Below are positions 1-11,800 of a DNA stretch of 64,000 nt, in pieces. A program made the translations under genes and the position numbers. The stretch is from Diaporthe sp. PMI_573 (taxonomy: Eukaryota > Ascomycota > Sordariomycetes > Diaporthales > Diaporthaceae). The notes under the pieces were generated by a model, which did no database searches, had not been told where the DNA came from, and saw only the letters and a program-made list of their open reading frames with translations. Position 1 is the first letter of the stretch; each line of letters starts with the position of its first letter. The stretch spans positions 124,001 to 188,000 of the forward strand of contig JAJTUP010000060.1 in the NCBI GenBank assembly GCA_021399435.1, in the 5' to 3' direction.

Positions 1-2516
1 AAGTGCAGGTATCTGAGCACTGGCATGCACCCGGCTTACCTAATTGCCTCTTGATGACTTGTGCTCACCTGCCAAGACTAAGAAGAGGATTGGTTTGCCT
101 CTTGGTGGGGTTCATGAGGTTGGAAGATTGGGTTGGGCTGTTGGCGGGACGGCACGCAACGTCTTCCTCCTGTCTCACCGACCTCACCGACTCCTTCCCG
201 GCTTAGTTGGGTCGGTCTTTTCGGGGACAGGACAAACTGGAAACGCAATCATGATCGAGCGACATCCAGCATCGTACCCGTACGTACGTACTAGCACCAG
301 GCAGGCAGGCAGCCAGGGTGGGCACAAAGCAGTACCAATAATCCTGGTCATTTTCTCTCCCCATCCTTCCGCCTTCTCCCCCTCTCATCTCGTACCTGCC
401 ACACGCGCATCTTCACATGACGCTTGACGCTCGGCTTCTTCCCCCATCAGCCGTGCCAGGCTAATGCTGCACCTGCTTTTCTCTCAATCGCCTTGCTACT
501 TTGTCCGAGACGTTGCCTGTCAATGTCTCTGTGCTGCTTCTCTCGGCAGCTTCCACGCTCACCACACCAGGCCGTTGAGATGGCCACGTCAAGACTAGCC
601 TGTGTGCTACGTGCTATTAACCTTTCGCTAGTTCCGGACAACCTTGCCTTCAGGCCAGACTGATGCACCTGTCATATCCGGCCTCGACGCCCGCCCCTTT
701 ATCCACACGCAAATCGTCGCTCATCAATTTCCTTTGCAGGGCCCGCTGGGTGAGCGTGGTCACCACTTGACGGCCCGCCAACGCCGCTGGACTGGACGTG
801 CTTAGCACGGGGTTATTGATTGAGCCCTCCCACCTTCATACCATACCCAATAGGCTCCGGTGTATCCAGACGGCAGATCGTTGATGGCTCCGGGTGAAAT
901 CAGGCGTTCTCAAGCGTTGTGGGTGTTCACGAGAACCAACCAGGGTTCCCTGATTCTCTGAGCCTGCTGCTGTCCATCAAAGCCCGTCTGCGGCCGGCAT
1001 GTCGTACCAGCTTGCCATGCACGGCACGTTGCAACACACCAAAACCTGGCCACTACGAAGGCGTATCCGATACCATTACCCTTCCCGTGGGAATCCCCAT
1101 GGGCCACAATTCCCGTGCTGCTCCGGACAATTCTTTGACACGTCTCACTGTTGAACATTAGGACCAAGCAGTGCATGGGGGTGGGAGAGAATAGACTCTC
1201 CGCGATTGAGTTTGCCGGACCCAGCGGATGCTGGCTCTTGGACAGGGAATATCGCGTCGTCTCAACCCACCCGCCAGCCCGCTTGACATGGGAGCCAGTG
1301 AAGGAGGCTGTGCTTTGCCAGCCCGCCAGCCATCATTAGGACGAAATGATGGCTCAGCGTGGGGCGACTCCCTGCCGCGGCAACACTCCGACCCAGTCCA
1401 CAATGGCTCCTCCTGCTGTTCCAAGACTGCTCTACATTCACGGACGGGGGTGTTGCCGTTGCTTTCTTAGGCTAATGTTTGTCAATCACAGACTGAATTG
1501 CCGTCTTCGGTCCATCGTCACTCAATCGGATCCGCATTGGGTCCTGCATGCGGGCCTGGCCCCCGAGGACTATTGGCTTGAACGACAGGCCGAAAGCTTG
1601 CGTAGCATCCATTGACGCGAGTGTGCTGATCCAGCTCTGACACGGCATCTCGCCATGCTCAGCCCAACATCCTTGAGCATCTGCCTACTGTGTTGGCAGG
1701 TTGGGTGGGACATCATACGCTTGCTCACAAAGGTCCCTGCCCTGCACGTTGTGTGGCGTGTTACGCAGTATTCCAGGCCGCCTTGTACCCTCCTGTTCGT
1801 CTGCAAGTGACCGGGCTCAACATCGGAACGACGAGCCTCGTATGCTCCGAAGCGGCCTAAGTGACCCAATATCTGTACCTCAACAGTACCCCTATCGCAT
1901 ACCCACGCGGTCCTATAAGGATATCTCTCCGTTGTTCCCGCCGCCAACATCATGGAGAGGAACGGTGCAGTACAGACGACGTGCTCACTCTCCAAGCTTG
2001 TTTTGTTTCGCTCATGTCAAACACGTCTGAGATTGTGGTTCCAGGTTAGCAGGTTTTGTTTCCTCTGCTGCTCGCAACCCTTCCTGAGCAAACACGCTGT
2101 CACTTTTGAACAGGAAGTTACCAAAAGTGACAGTGGAAACGTCCACCAAGCCATTCTAATGCGGTAACTAGCTTGCGACGATTCCCACTCACCTCTTCAC
2201 TAGCGTCCCCTTCGCCATGTCACTCTCATGGACCAGGTCGATAGGGGCCCACCCCCTTCGCACTCTGACCCATCCATTCCCGTTTCGTCTCCAGACTGTC
2301 GGATCCAATTCACTCGCTGTCAATACTACATGCCACAAACCTAGATAAGCGAGGCATGATTCCCTGCTCCAAACGACTTTTTCAGATTCTCGCTTAACCT
2401 CGATTACCTCGCTCTTCTGCTGGCCTCCCATCTGCTTCATCTGCCCATATATCCCACAGCACTATCACCTTACCGAGTGGTCTCTGCAACAAGCTCAGGC
2501 TCTTTCCACCCCAGTG
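1..2516. other. Gene-free stretch upstream of the P450 gene
   Basis: No reading frame here has a recognisable domain, splice-compatible neighbours or convincing coding character. Frames are short (141 codons or fewer), overlap on both strands and are rich in Cys, Arg and Ser, as expected of random translation of fungal intergenic DNA. The last few hundred bases before 2517 are pyrimidine-rich (for example around 2400-2510), which fits a promoter or leader for the P450 gene. Confidence 0.6.
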
Positions 2517-4519
2517 ATGGCGGTGCTCGACCCCATCTTCCCTCATTCTGGAGGTATAATGGCCACTGCTTTCTGCTTTTCCAACCTGGCTGCTCTCCTT
2601 GTCCTAGGCCTCCTCGGATTCTTTTCGGCCTCGACCTATACCACATGGCGACGTCTTAAATACATTCCTGGGCCACCGTCTGCTGGTCTCAGCAAGTGGT
2701 GGATGCTGCGTAACACCCTTGGAGGGAGTATGCATCTGGCCCTGAAGGCAGCTTGCGATACATATGGTAAGAGGTGGTTGGTCCCAACCAACCCAGGCCC
2801 CCAAGATCTCGGGTCCCTTTCTCGTCAACACCAAACGAGACATGCAGATGTTGGTCCTTGCGCGTCAGCCTGAGACATTTGTGGAAGTCGAACGCAAAGC
2901 GGCGAGGAGATATGCTGTTGGTCAAGATCCGAACGTTGCTGACTTACGATTGTGTGGACAGGCCATGTCGCCCGCGTCGGGCCCAACACACTCGTAACGG
3001 ACGATCCGGAAGTTGTGAAGCGCATGTGGGCCGTCCGCTCCAGATACAAGAAGGGTGATTTCTACGACGCCGTCCGATTTGACCCCACCCGTGACAACAT
3101 CATCTCTCAGAGGGACGATGAACTGCACAATGAGCTGCGGGCGAAAATGGCTGCAGGAGTAAGCAGTTGTGTACCCAGTCCCATTCCTGTTTGGACACTA
3201 GCCCGCTAAAACTTGCCCGTCTGCAGTACGCCGGGAAGGAGAATGAGGGACTGGAGCGCGGCATCGACAAGGGCATCATGGCCTTCATCGGTCTCATTGA
3301 ACGAGACTATGTATCCGAGGGTGCCATCTTTCGTCCCATGGATCTGGCCAGGAAGGCCCAGTACCTGACCTTGGACATCATCGGTGACATTGCCTTCGGC
3401 TCAGACTTCGGCCACCTCACTCAAGATGCCGATGTTCACGAGTATATCGCGAGAACCGAGGCCAGTATGCCCGCAATGATGATTGTCAGCGTTCTGCCCG
3501 TCCTGGCGAGGGTGATGCAGTTGCCTCTGCTCCGTCGATTTATGCCTTCAGAGAAGGACCCTCATGGGTTTGGAAAATTCATCGGGTACGTCGGAATGGC
3601 AATAACTTTCACGTGGTGCATCGGTTTACTTTATCAAGAACGTGGCTGACAGGTACATCAAAACAGTGTGGCCAAGCGTGTGGTAGCCGAGCGGCTCGGA
3701 CCAAACGGAATTGACCGCAAGGACATGCTCGGATCGTTCCTCAAGCACGGCCTGAGCCGGGAGGAAGCCGAGGGAGAAGCTCTCGTCAACATAATCGCGG
3801 GGTCTGATACAACGGCCACGGCTATCCGGACCACCATGCTCTACCTGATGAGCTCGCCTCAGGCCTACAGGAAGCTCGCGCACGAGATTCGCACAGCAGC
3901 AGCGAAGGGTCATATTTCCAGCCCCATCACGGACGAGGAGGCACGTACCCTCCCGTACCTGCAGGCGGTCATCAAAGAGGGAATGCGCGTGTTCCCGCCC
4001 GTGACGGGCTTGATGCCGACAGTCGTACCAGCCGGTGGCGACGTCATCGGTGGCATCCCTGTGCCCGAGGGCACGGAGATTGGTTGGTCGGCCTTTGGGG
4101 TGCAGCACAACAAGGATGTGTATGGCCTCGACGCGGAGACATTTCGGCCGGAACGCTGGCTCGAGGTCAAGGACGAGCGGGTGCTCCAGGATATGACCAG
4201 CACGTGGGAGCTTGTATTCAAGTACGGCAAGTGGCAGTGCCTAGGAAGGTCTGTCGCCCTGCTTGAGCTGAACAAGATATTTGTTGAGGTGAGGTTTCCC
4301 GTCCCTGTTTCGTTCACAGCCTACCGGCTGCTGCCAGCCGCAGACCGCCAGACATGCACTGCCTCCGTTGACTTATAATACTGCATGCTGACTGCACTGC
4401 GATCATAGCTTCTGCGTCGGTACGATTTCGGACTCCTCAACCCCCCTTCACCGTGGAACTCATTCAGTGCTGGCATTTTCATCCAGTCAGAACTCTGGGT
4501 CAAGGTAACCCGGATCTGA
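2517..4519 (+). CDS. Cytochrome P450 monooxygenase, pisatin-demethylase/benzoate-hydroxylase type
   Basis: Haem-thiolate monooxygenase, probably anchored in the ER. Exons 2517-2766, 2962-3158, 3227-3585, 3667-4288 and 4409-4519 join in phase to give 512 residues, a normal length. The N-terminus has a hydrophobic anchor (about residues 12-32) followed by a proline hinge (IPGPP). Visible P450 signatures are the I-helix oxygen-activation motif AGSDTT (about 312), the K-helix ExxR (EGMR, about 372), the PERW motif (FRPERW) and the haem-binding loop FKYGKWQCLG with Cys about 458. This loop style and the C-terminal LLRRYDFGLLNP segment match fungal pisatin-demethylase-like families. The start is the ATG at 2517; the GTG just before it is in frame but not a likely start. 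The fourth exon starts at 3667 after AACAG: the nearer AG at 3651-3652 abuts a CTGAC branch-like sequence and would break the frame. The substrate cannot be told, and no biosynthetic core gene lies nearby. Confidence 0.9.
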
Positions 4520-5653
4520 GAATACCGAGATGAGCATTTAGTATGAATGGAAATACGAAAATTGGGGCTGGGAAGTGGCATTGCCCCAGGTGGCCATGGA
4601 CGTGCACAACGCCCTCGTCTTTCTTTCCCAACGTTTACATTTGCATACCCAGGGTGGCAGGTGATGCTTTTGAACTATCTTCCAGTGGCAATTTAGCGGG
4701 CGTGATTTATGAACTGCGGTTTGGTCAAGCAGTGCATTTTGCAAGTGTCGCGTCGGCCGACGAAGCTGTCATGCCATTGCCTGCGGGCGGTAGAGGCGCG
4801 GCTTTGACTAGATCGCCGCAGCAAAGAGCCATTCGACTCACTATTAGGTAGAGATGCGCCCAATGACATACCTTTCGACGTCTTTGTGCTGCAGTTCTCG
4901 AGGTGCGAGTATTCTGTGCTATTTTGGATGCAGCCAGCAGCCCTCAGACTCAGGGAGGACCTCGGCGCAACACGCCACCACCACAGTAGCCACAGCGTGG
5001 GTGTGATCCCTGTCTCAGTTCCCACCTGCTCCACGATGATGAACCGCTAAAGTCTCGCTTGCGCTTCTATCCGTCTCGCTTATGCCCGTCAGAGCTTGGA
5101 GCTGGGGCCGTGGACAGAACCTTATTGCGTGGATGCCTGATCCCTGAAAAAGATGAGCAAAAATAAAAGACTGGGCCCTCAGCCAATTCTCGAAGATTCA
5201 CTTGTACTGTACGTATTGGCCCAGCAGTCTTACTACACAATACGTTATCTTCTCCATGGGGCCAGTGCATTTGTAAATCCTGCAGCCAACACGCGACCGG
5301 GGACGAAGCCGCATTGCATACTACTTTTCAGCTCGACACCCACAAGAGCAAGCTGGGCCCCACAGCGGCAGACCGGGAGAAGCAGCAGTACTTCGAGGGC
5401 GTGGCCACAGTCTGCCAGTCCAACATTCATCCACACACACCGCCCCCGCCCCCTTTTATCCATGGCCCGACAGCTCAAGGTTGTGGTGCAGCCACAGGAA
5501 TATTGTCGCACACGTTCTGCAGTAAGCCGTCACGCAACAACACCAAAAGAGTTCAGCTACCCCCCCCTCTAGGCCCCTCGGCAGATATCGGTTCCGCATC
5601 CCGTCATACACCCCCTCCGCGTCGCGAGCCCGAGGGGAGGGGACGACGTGGCC
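4520..5653. other. Intergenic region between P450 and JmjC genes
   Basis: Only short frames without recognisable domains are present on either strand. It holds the P450 3' region and the promoter and leader of the JmjC gene. Nothing else is supported. Confidence 0.55.
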
Positions 5654-7828
5654 ATGGCAGACGCAGCTGCACATGCAGGCGCACATGCAGCTGTGATGTT
5701 ACGCACCCTCTGTGCCTCTGCGGCCATGAGCATCAGGGAGGAGTGCGACCACATCCTCCGGAGGGCAGCACTGGCCGTCGAGGGCAACATCAGCCGGCGA
5801 GGGGACAGAGAGGATAACTGCGCGGCCGGCGAGGAGGTGGGTGTGGGTGCGGCCGCAGAAGACGATCGCGATCATGTCAATATTGCGACCACGACGGCGA
5901 ATGGCGACATGGCTGGGTTCGGCCTAGCCGACTGCGGTGAGCCGCTGGTGCACCTGCTGTCACGGCAAGCGTCGCGACTAGTTGTTTTATACGAGGCGGC
6001 CATGCCTTTATCCTCATCTCCCTCGTCGCCTGTAGCCGTCGGGACGGACGGGTATGCCGGGCATGTTGGGCATGTTGGGCAGCGGCAGTTGCGCGGTGGC
6101 CATGACGCTGCGGGCTGCGGCAGGGCCGTTGGGGACGGTCTCATGCTGAAGAGGCTCGACGACATCATATCGATCGCATATTCCAAGTTCTATGCATACC
6201 TGTACAAAGACCTTCCCCTCTGTTGGAGGCAGCTGTACACGGACGCCAGCATACTCAAATTCGGCTACCTGTTCCTGTCCTCGTCCCAACAAATACGGGG
6301 ATTGGGCCGGGGCGGGGTTGATGTGACTGTGTCAAGCCATGATACGAGAGACGCAGCCGAGCAATCAATACAGGCGATGGTCAGGACTTTGGACTTGGCA
6401 CTGATACTGGCTGGCGCTGGCGGTGCTGTGCGTGGCAGGAAGTGGATCGACACAGCCTTCGACCTCTTTGAGGACGCCTGCGATCCCACCAACGCCGGTG
6501 ATACCGTGACTACTGCAAGATACACTTCCTATGATGGCTTGGGCGCCATGATAGCCTCTGACGGTATCACGCCGCCACCAGCAAAGAGGACCAGGCTCGA
6601 CTCGTCACCTCGCACAACCGCGGAGGGGCAAACGTTGCGTTCCTTCTCCACGTTCGAGCCATTCACACCACCCGTCCGGAACCCCATCCGCCGCGTCTCT
6701 GCAGATGTAATGGGCATGGCAGCCTTCCAGCAGTACCTCGACCGTGGAGACCCGGATCGAGGACCCGATCCGCTGATCTTGACGGGCCTCTTGGAAGATT
6801 GGCCAGCCAGGGGGTCTCGGCCATGGAACAACCCGGAGTACCTGCTGTCGCGAACCTTTGCCGGTCGAAGGCTGGTTCCCGTGGAGATCGGCAGGAGCTA
6901 CGTGGACGAGGGCTGGGGCCAGAAGATAGTGACATTTGGGGAGTTTCTGAGGAATCATATCGACCCAACCTCAGTGGCCCAACCTCAGCCAGCCCCTGTA
7001 CCAACACGCCCGGACCAAGAACGGCAACACACGCCTCAGGCAGGTGACAGATCAGATCCTCGTCCTCCTCCCGCTGCCCCCTCTCCTCCCAATATCGCGA
7101 GCCGCCCGGCGCCAGCAGCAGCCGAGCCACCACCACCACCACCACCACCACCATCATCACAACCAACAACAACCGCAGTAGCCTACCTGGCGCAGCACCA
7201 GCTCTTCCTCCAGCTCCCGCAGCTGCGCAACGACGTCCTCGTCCCGGACCACTGCTACACGGCCGCCCCTCCCCACCCGACCGACAGCACCCAAGACCAA
7301 CCAGAGCTCGACGCCCCGCTCCTCAACGCCTGGCTCGGCCCTCCCGGAACCATCACGCCCCTCCACACCGACCCGTACCACAACATGCTGGCCCAGGTGG
7401 TCGGCAGGAAGTACGTGCGGCTGTACTCGCCCCTCGACGGCGGCGGCGTGATGCGCGCGCGGGGCCGCGAGGCCGGCGTCGACATGGGAAACACGAGCGC
7501 CTGGGACGTGGGCGTCCTCGAGGGCTGGGATGTCGACCTCGGCAACACCTCGGCGGACTCCTCCGCCAGCGGTGTCACTGCAAGGGACAGGGACGGCGAC
7601 GGGGACGGGGGTGTTGACGGGCAAGGGGCTGGGGCTGGGGCTGGGGGGGATGACGAGGGGGATGCGGCCGCCTCCAAGGCTCGCCAGGAGTTCCGCGAGG
7701 TGCCCTTCGTGGACTGCATCCTCGAGCCCGGCGACACTCTCTACATCCCCATCGGGTGGTGGCACTACGTCAGGGGCCTCAGCGTCAGCTTCTCGGTGAG
7801 CCTCTGGTGGAACGGCGGGGAGGACTGA
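5654..7828 (+). CDS. JmjC-domain Fe(II)/2-oxoglutarate oxygenase, JMJD5/KDM8-like
   Basis: Intronless 724-residue protein of the cupin-fold JmjC family. The C-terminal part resembles JMJD5/KDM8: an entry segment DPLILTGLLEDWPA, then WNNPEYLLSRTFAGR, the helix YLAQHQLFLQLPQL, the first metal-binding motif HTD (about residues 570-572) followed by PYHNMLAQVVGRKYVRLY, and the distal metal His in IPIGWWHYVRGLS (about 702), ending with FSVSLWWN. Known family members are hydroxylases, and claims of histone demethylation are disputed, so the substrate is open. The N-terminal 330 residues are family-specific and alanine-rich. A proline-rich low-complexity linker (about 450-510, with a run of prolines) splits the catalytic core. 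An acidic, glycine-rich insertion of about 75 residues lies between the two metal-binding segments. The ATG at 5654 is used; an in-frame GTG lies six bases upstream. Confidence 0.85.
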   Translation: MADAAAHAGAHAAVMLRTLCASAAMSIREECDHILRRAALAVEGNISRRGDREDNCAAGEEVGVGAAAEDDRDHVNIATTTANGDMAGFGLADCGEPLVHLLSRQASRLVVLYEAAMPLSSSPSSPVAVGTDGYAGHVGHVGQRQLRGGHDAAGCGRAVGDGLMLKRLDDIISIAYSKFYAYLYKDLPLCWRQLYTDASILKFGYLFLSSSQQIRGLGRGGVDVTVSSHDTRDAAEQSIQAMVRTLDLALILAGAGGAVRGRKWIDTAFDLFEDACDPTNAGDTVTTARYTSYDGLGAMIASDGITPPPAKRTRLDSSPRTTAEGQTLRSFSTFEPFTPPVRNPIRRVSADVMGMAAFQQYLDRGDPDRGPDPLILTGLLEDWPARGSRPWNNPEYLLSRTFAGRRLVPVEIGRSYVDEGWGQKIVTFGEFLRNHIDPTSVAQPQPAPVPTRPDQERQHTPQAGDRSDPRPPPAAPSPPNIASRPAPAAAEPPPPPPPPPSSQPTTTAVAYLAQHQLFLQLPQLRNDVLVPDHCYTAAPPHPTDSTQDQPELDAPLLNAWLGPPGTITPLHTDPYHNMLAQVVGRKYVRLYSPLDGGGVMRARGREAGVDMGNTSAWDVGVLEGWDVDLGNTSADSSASGVTARDRDGDGDGGVDGQGAGAGAGGDDEGDAAASKARQEFREVPFVDCILEPGDTLYIPIGWWHYVRGLSVSFSVSLWWNGGED

Positions 7829-8308
7829 TTGGCATGGTAGTAGCAGCTAGGGGGGGGGGGGTTCGTTGCGAGGCAGGGCTCTCATCCTGATCATAGTCGC
7901 AGTCTTACTCGGCTCCGGTTTCCCTCAGGGGAGACAGGTGTTCCGGTTGAGCCCGCCCAGTGCATCCCTCCTCTGTTCTCCGGGCCCGCCTTGGTCCAGC
8001 CCCGCCTGCCTTCACGTGCTCGGCCTCCCTGTCTCTGCATGGTTCTCTGCGGGTCTAGCAGTTGGTACACACATGCCAGCTCCAGGGGCTGTAATCCTTC
8101 TCTCTGTCTGGCTGCACCTGTGTCATAGTTCCCGCCGGCCGTTCTCTTATTTCCAGTAGATCAGTGCGGCCATTGCGCCGCAGCTCGGGCTGTCAACCTT
8201 TCCTAGCGATGTATCGCATTGATAAGTAGCTTTGCCTAGAGACTCGGGATCTAACATGTACCCGGAGCGTCACTGATACACCGCCCAAGCATCGTCATCC
8301 TGATCCTA
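7829..8308. other. Intergenic region downstream of the JmjC gene
   Basis: A G-run at about 7851-7861 follows the JmjC stop. No gene is recognisable up to the repeat element that starts at about 8309. Confidence 0.5.
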
Positions 8309-8625
8309 CGAGCTTTGCTCGGGTGTCCGCTACGCGGCCACGCCATCTATAGTGGACCGCCTGGACAGTCCTTGTTGCCCAACCTCCTATGGGTTGATCT
8401 CCGACGGGATGTCCTCCTGTGGAACAGCCTCCTATAGGACAACCTCCTATGGAATAGCCTTCATTGGGAAGACCCCAGTGGGGAAGTCTTCTGCGGAACA
8501 ACTTCCTGTGGGATAACCAGGCAGAAGGTAAGCAAGCCACGGGAGCTCTGCGATGACTTTTTCGCATTTTCTTAATGTGGCTGTGCTACTGTAATAATGT
8601 ATGCAACGTGTGCGCACGCGGTACG
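8309..8625 (-). repeat. Dispersed noncoding element with 15-bp tandem repeats, copy A
   Basis: Read on the minus strand, this copy has three parts. First is a 5' flank containing CCGCGTGC and then CATACATT and GTAGCACAG. Next come about nine degenerate repeats of period 15 (about 8385-8520; consensus like TTNTYCCAYAGGAGG). Last is a 3' flank that starts GTTGGGC, contains GGCGGTCCA, GTGGCC and GCGGACACCC, and ends in a 5-bp-stem hairpin CGAGC-AAA-GCTCG at 8309-8321. The same order occurs at 40.7-40.9 kb in the opposite orientation. Because 15 is a multiple of three, the array stays open in some frames and gives spurious pentapeptide-like translations. The outer limits are approximate; identity and mobility are unknown. 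Confidence 0.75.
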
Positions 8626-8886
8626 CCCCGCCCCCTCTCATATTCATCTGCTGGTTATGCATATTTGGCGACAAGTCAGATATTAGACCTGCGGGCATAG
8701 GGAAAGCAAAGCAGCATAGAAGTCAAGCGCCCAACGCCGGCTAATCACATTGCGTTCACCTTCCAGTCTCAACTTGCAGCTTGCCCGCCGTACCGCGTGC
8801 ACCCAAAAAGCTCTCCACCCCAACGGATGTCTCCCTGTTTTCCCATCACGTCAGAGAACTACCCAGGCCCGTCGCATCCCTTTCGT
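8626..8886. other. Short intergenic stretch between repeat element and F-box-like gene
   Basis: About 260 bp without recognised features. It should contain the 3' UTR of the minus-strand gene that ends at 8887. Confidence 0.5.
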
Positions 8887-11800
8887 CTACAGCCGGCCAG
8901 TGACGACTTCCCTCTTGAAAATTCGGACCCCCCAGACGTCGTAGAAATGAATGTTATCGATAGTCTCGAGTTTGGAAATTCCGTCCGGCCCGGTCGATCC
9001 ATCATCATCATCCTCGTCGCTCTCGCTCCCTAGGTCGAGATTGTCTAGGGTCAGGACAGGGAAGTGGTCACCATTGGGCAGACTCGTCCAAGGGACAGCC
9101 TTCTCTTTGCCCTTTGACTTGGCCGACTTCCCCTTCTTCTCCTTTGGTGTTTCCTTCAACCTCAAAATGCGATCAACGCGCTCGTCGTCGTCGATAGCGA
9201 GCCACTCGAGCTTGAGTTCAGGGTAGTGCGACAGGGTGTCGATAACGAACCGCTTCGTTTCGCGCATGACCCAGACGCAGGTGTCGTCGTTGCGAAGGTT
9301 GATAATGTGCAGGGCACGCAGATTCACGAGGCCGGATATGTGCTGCAGAGTCGTGTGCTACAATCCGGGTCAGTCATCGCTACGTGCAAAGGAGCTATGT
9401 GGAGAAAGGACTCACGATAGCACGAATCCCCATGCTGACGGCCAGCTCCTCGAGTTTCTTGCCACGCCTGCAGATGAGCAACATTGTCTTGTCGTCAACA
9501 TCCCACGACGAGTCTTGTTGGTTCTTGATCATGAGCCGCCTCATGGTTGGCATGTGCCTCTTCAGCACCATGCGTCTAATTTGGTCCATCGTGATGGCCG
9601 CCTTTGGCGCAAACGACTCGGGTTTGTACTTGTCCGGCCTCTCAAGCATAAACAGCTCGTTGAGCTCCTCCAGCTGGGAGACGAATGTCAAAAATGGCAC
9701 AGACACATTGTCCGTGAAGATCTTGCGCAGGGCAATCGGTTGCTCTTTGTTCTCCTTGGCAATCAAAGCCCATATGGGAGCCTGGCTGCCGACGTTGAGT
9801 AACGTGATTCGTCTCAGAACGCGAAGGTCTACGGCTTTCGATAGAACCGACGCCTTGACGGGGATGAGATAGATACTGAGCGTCTGGAGGCTCAATCCTC
9901 TTGTCGACCGTGCGTATTCGGTGATGCGGCTCGGAACACCTTCTGCATCATCAGTCTGCACTATGGCAGGATTTTGCTTTTCTGCGTCGTGGATCTCAGC
10001 TGCTACGATAGCCATCTCGCTGTGGATGTCTTTGATGTTGGCGCTGAGCTCGGTCATCCGCACCTTAGCGCTCTTCATTCGCTTCTCTGATTCAAGCCCC
10101 AGGTCGGTAGGGAGCTCCTGAATCTCCAGGACCAACTCTTCAGCCTCGATTTCGAACGATTCTAGCTTTTCAGCCAGCGTCATGAAGTTCTGCCTTTGGG
10201 CTGTTAAGTTGGCAGCCGCACTGGACTCGTTCGAGCCCACAACTAGAGAAGCGTCACCGTTTACCGAGACCATATGGATTCCATTGCCGTTAGAGGTAGA
10301 TTCCTTGGTTGAGGCTGCTTCAGCCCCGTTGATAGGCTCAGGTGTGGCGATTTCCGACGGCTCTTCCACAAAACTATCCTCCACCGGCTCTTCAATGTTA
10401 ATGTCGTCCGGATTGGCGTCTTGCTGAAGCTCCTTGCCTTTTGGCGTCTCAGACTCAAATAAGCTGCGTTCACCCTGCTGAGCATCCTCGGTCTTTGAGG
10501 CATCTGGCTCGGCCGTGCCGTTCATGACGGCTCCGCTGATACTGGACTCTCCGATGACCCCGTTCTCCTTGGGAGCGTCTGATTTACCTCCCGATTCAGC
10601 GACATAGGTCCTCGCCGCCGTTTCTATCGTGTCCAAAATCTCCTGCTGGGCCGCTGCAAAATCGTCCGACCCGACCAGATCCTTCATGAGCTTCTCCGAC
10701 ACGGCCTTAAGAGAGTCGATGAAGTATTGGCCAGGGTTCGCCGCTTTCTCCTCGCTCGGGGGCTCATTCTCCTTATCCCGTGGCTTTTCCGTTGGCTTCT
10801 TAACCACGTAAGGCTCCATGTCAAAGATGCGACCCAGAACAGACTCTTGGGCTTTTCGCTCCTCCTGTGCACGGAACGCCCTGGCAGGCCCACTGATGTC
10901 GTCATACGGGTGAACGAGAGGTGGCGGTGCCACTGGGACAACTTGGAACTCGTCGTCGGGATCCGAATCATCGGGGTCGATATCTGGTTGTGGTTTGCGT
11001 GCGCGCATGGCCATGTTGTGCGAAAATGACAGCTTCAGCTTTGACAGTGTTGCGTGAGAGTTCCTGACGCAAGACTTGAGCTCTGTAACCACGTCCAGGT
11101 CATCGATGTCCAGGACCGAAAGGGTCTTCAAGTTCTTGAAACCGGACAAAGTCGGTGGGTTCTTGGACATTGGGTTCTTCCTGAGTGTCTTGATCCTAGC
11201 CGGCGGCTTTGGTGGCGGGTGCAATGGCGGTAGCGACGAGGTAGGTGGTGGTATATAGAATGGTGGAGGCGGGGGCGGGAGCGTAGCAAAGGTCGGCGGT
11301 GGAAGTTGCACATCAATGAGTGGAAGATGATGCGAGGAAGCGTTCGGAGTCGCACCGGGTGACGAAAGAGGTAACGGTGGGGGGTGCTCGTACAATGACG
11401 GCCCTGCCTGGAGACGAATGTGAAGATGCGACAGGGTCTCGATACTGTGGAGCGCCTTGTATACCGGCCGACTGAACTCGACGCGGATGTTCCATCTACG
11501 GCAGAACAAGTTAGAACATGTGATTTGCATCAGAACGAAGCGCGCCATCATCATGCGGCCTTACCTCAGGGTCTCCAGGGCTTTTGCCTTGCGCAAGGTC
11601 AGGAGCAGAAGAGTATTAAGGAACTTGCCGCAGCTGACGCTGTACAAGTAGGGTTTGTACGCCGTCTCAGCCTTGTCTCCCGCACTCAGAGTATCAAGCG
11701 ATATGTCTCTGAGGTGTTTCGCATAGTCATAGTCGCTCGTGACGAAGGTCTCCAGACCACCCGCCAGGCCATCTATTGGCGAGTCGAAGGCGGGGTCGTC

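Noticed and set aside
1570..1995. 141-codon minus-strand frame near the left edge
   Set aside because: No recognisable motif, overlapped by frames on the other strand, and no splice-compatible extension found.
8295..8567. Apparent pentapeptide-repeat protein (GGCPI/GGCST-like)
   Set aside because: The pattern is a translation of the 15-bp intergenic repeat. The other copies are broken by stops and differ in frame, and the shared flanks are noncoding.
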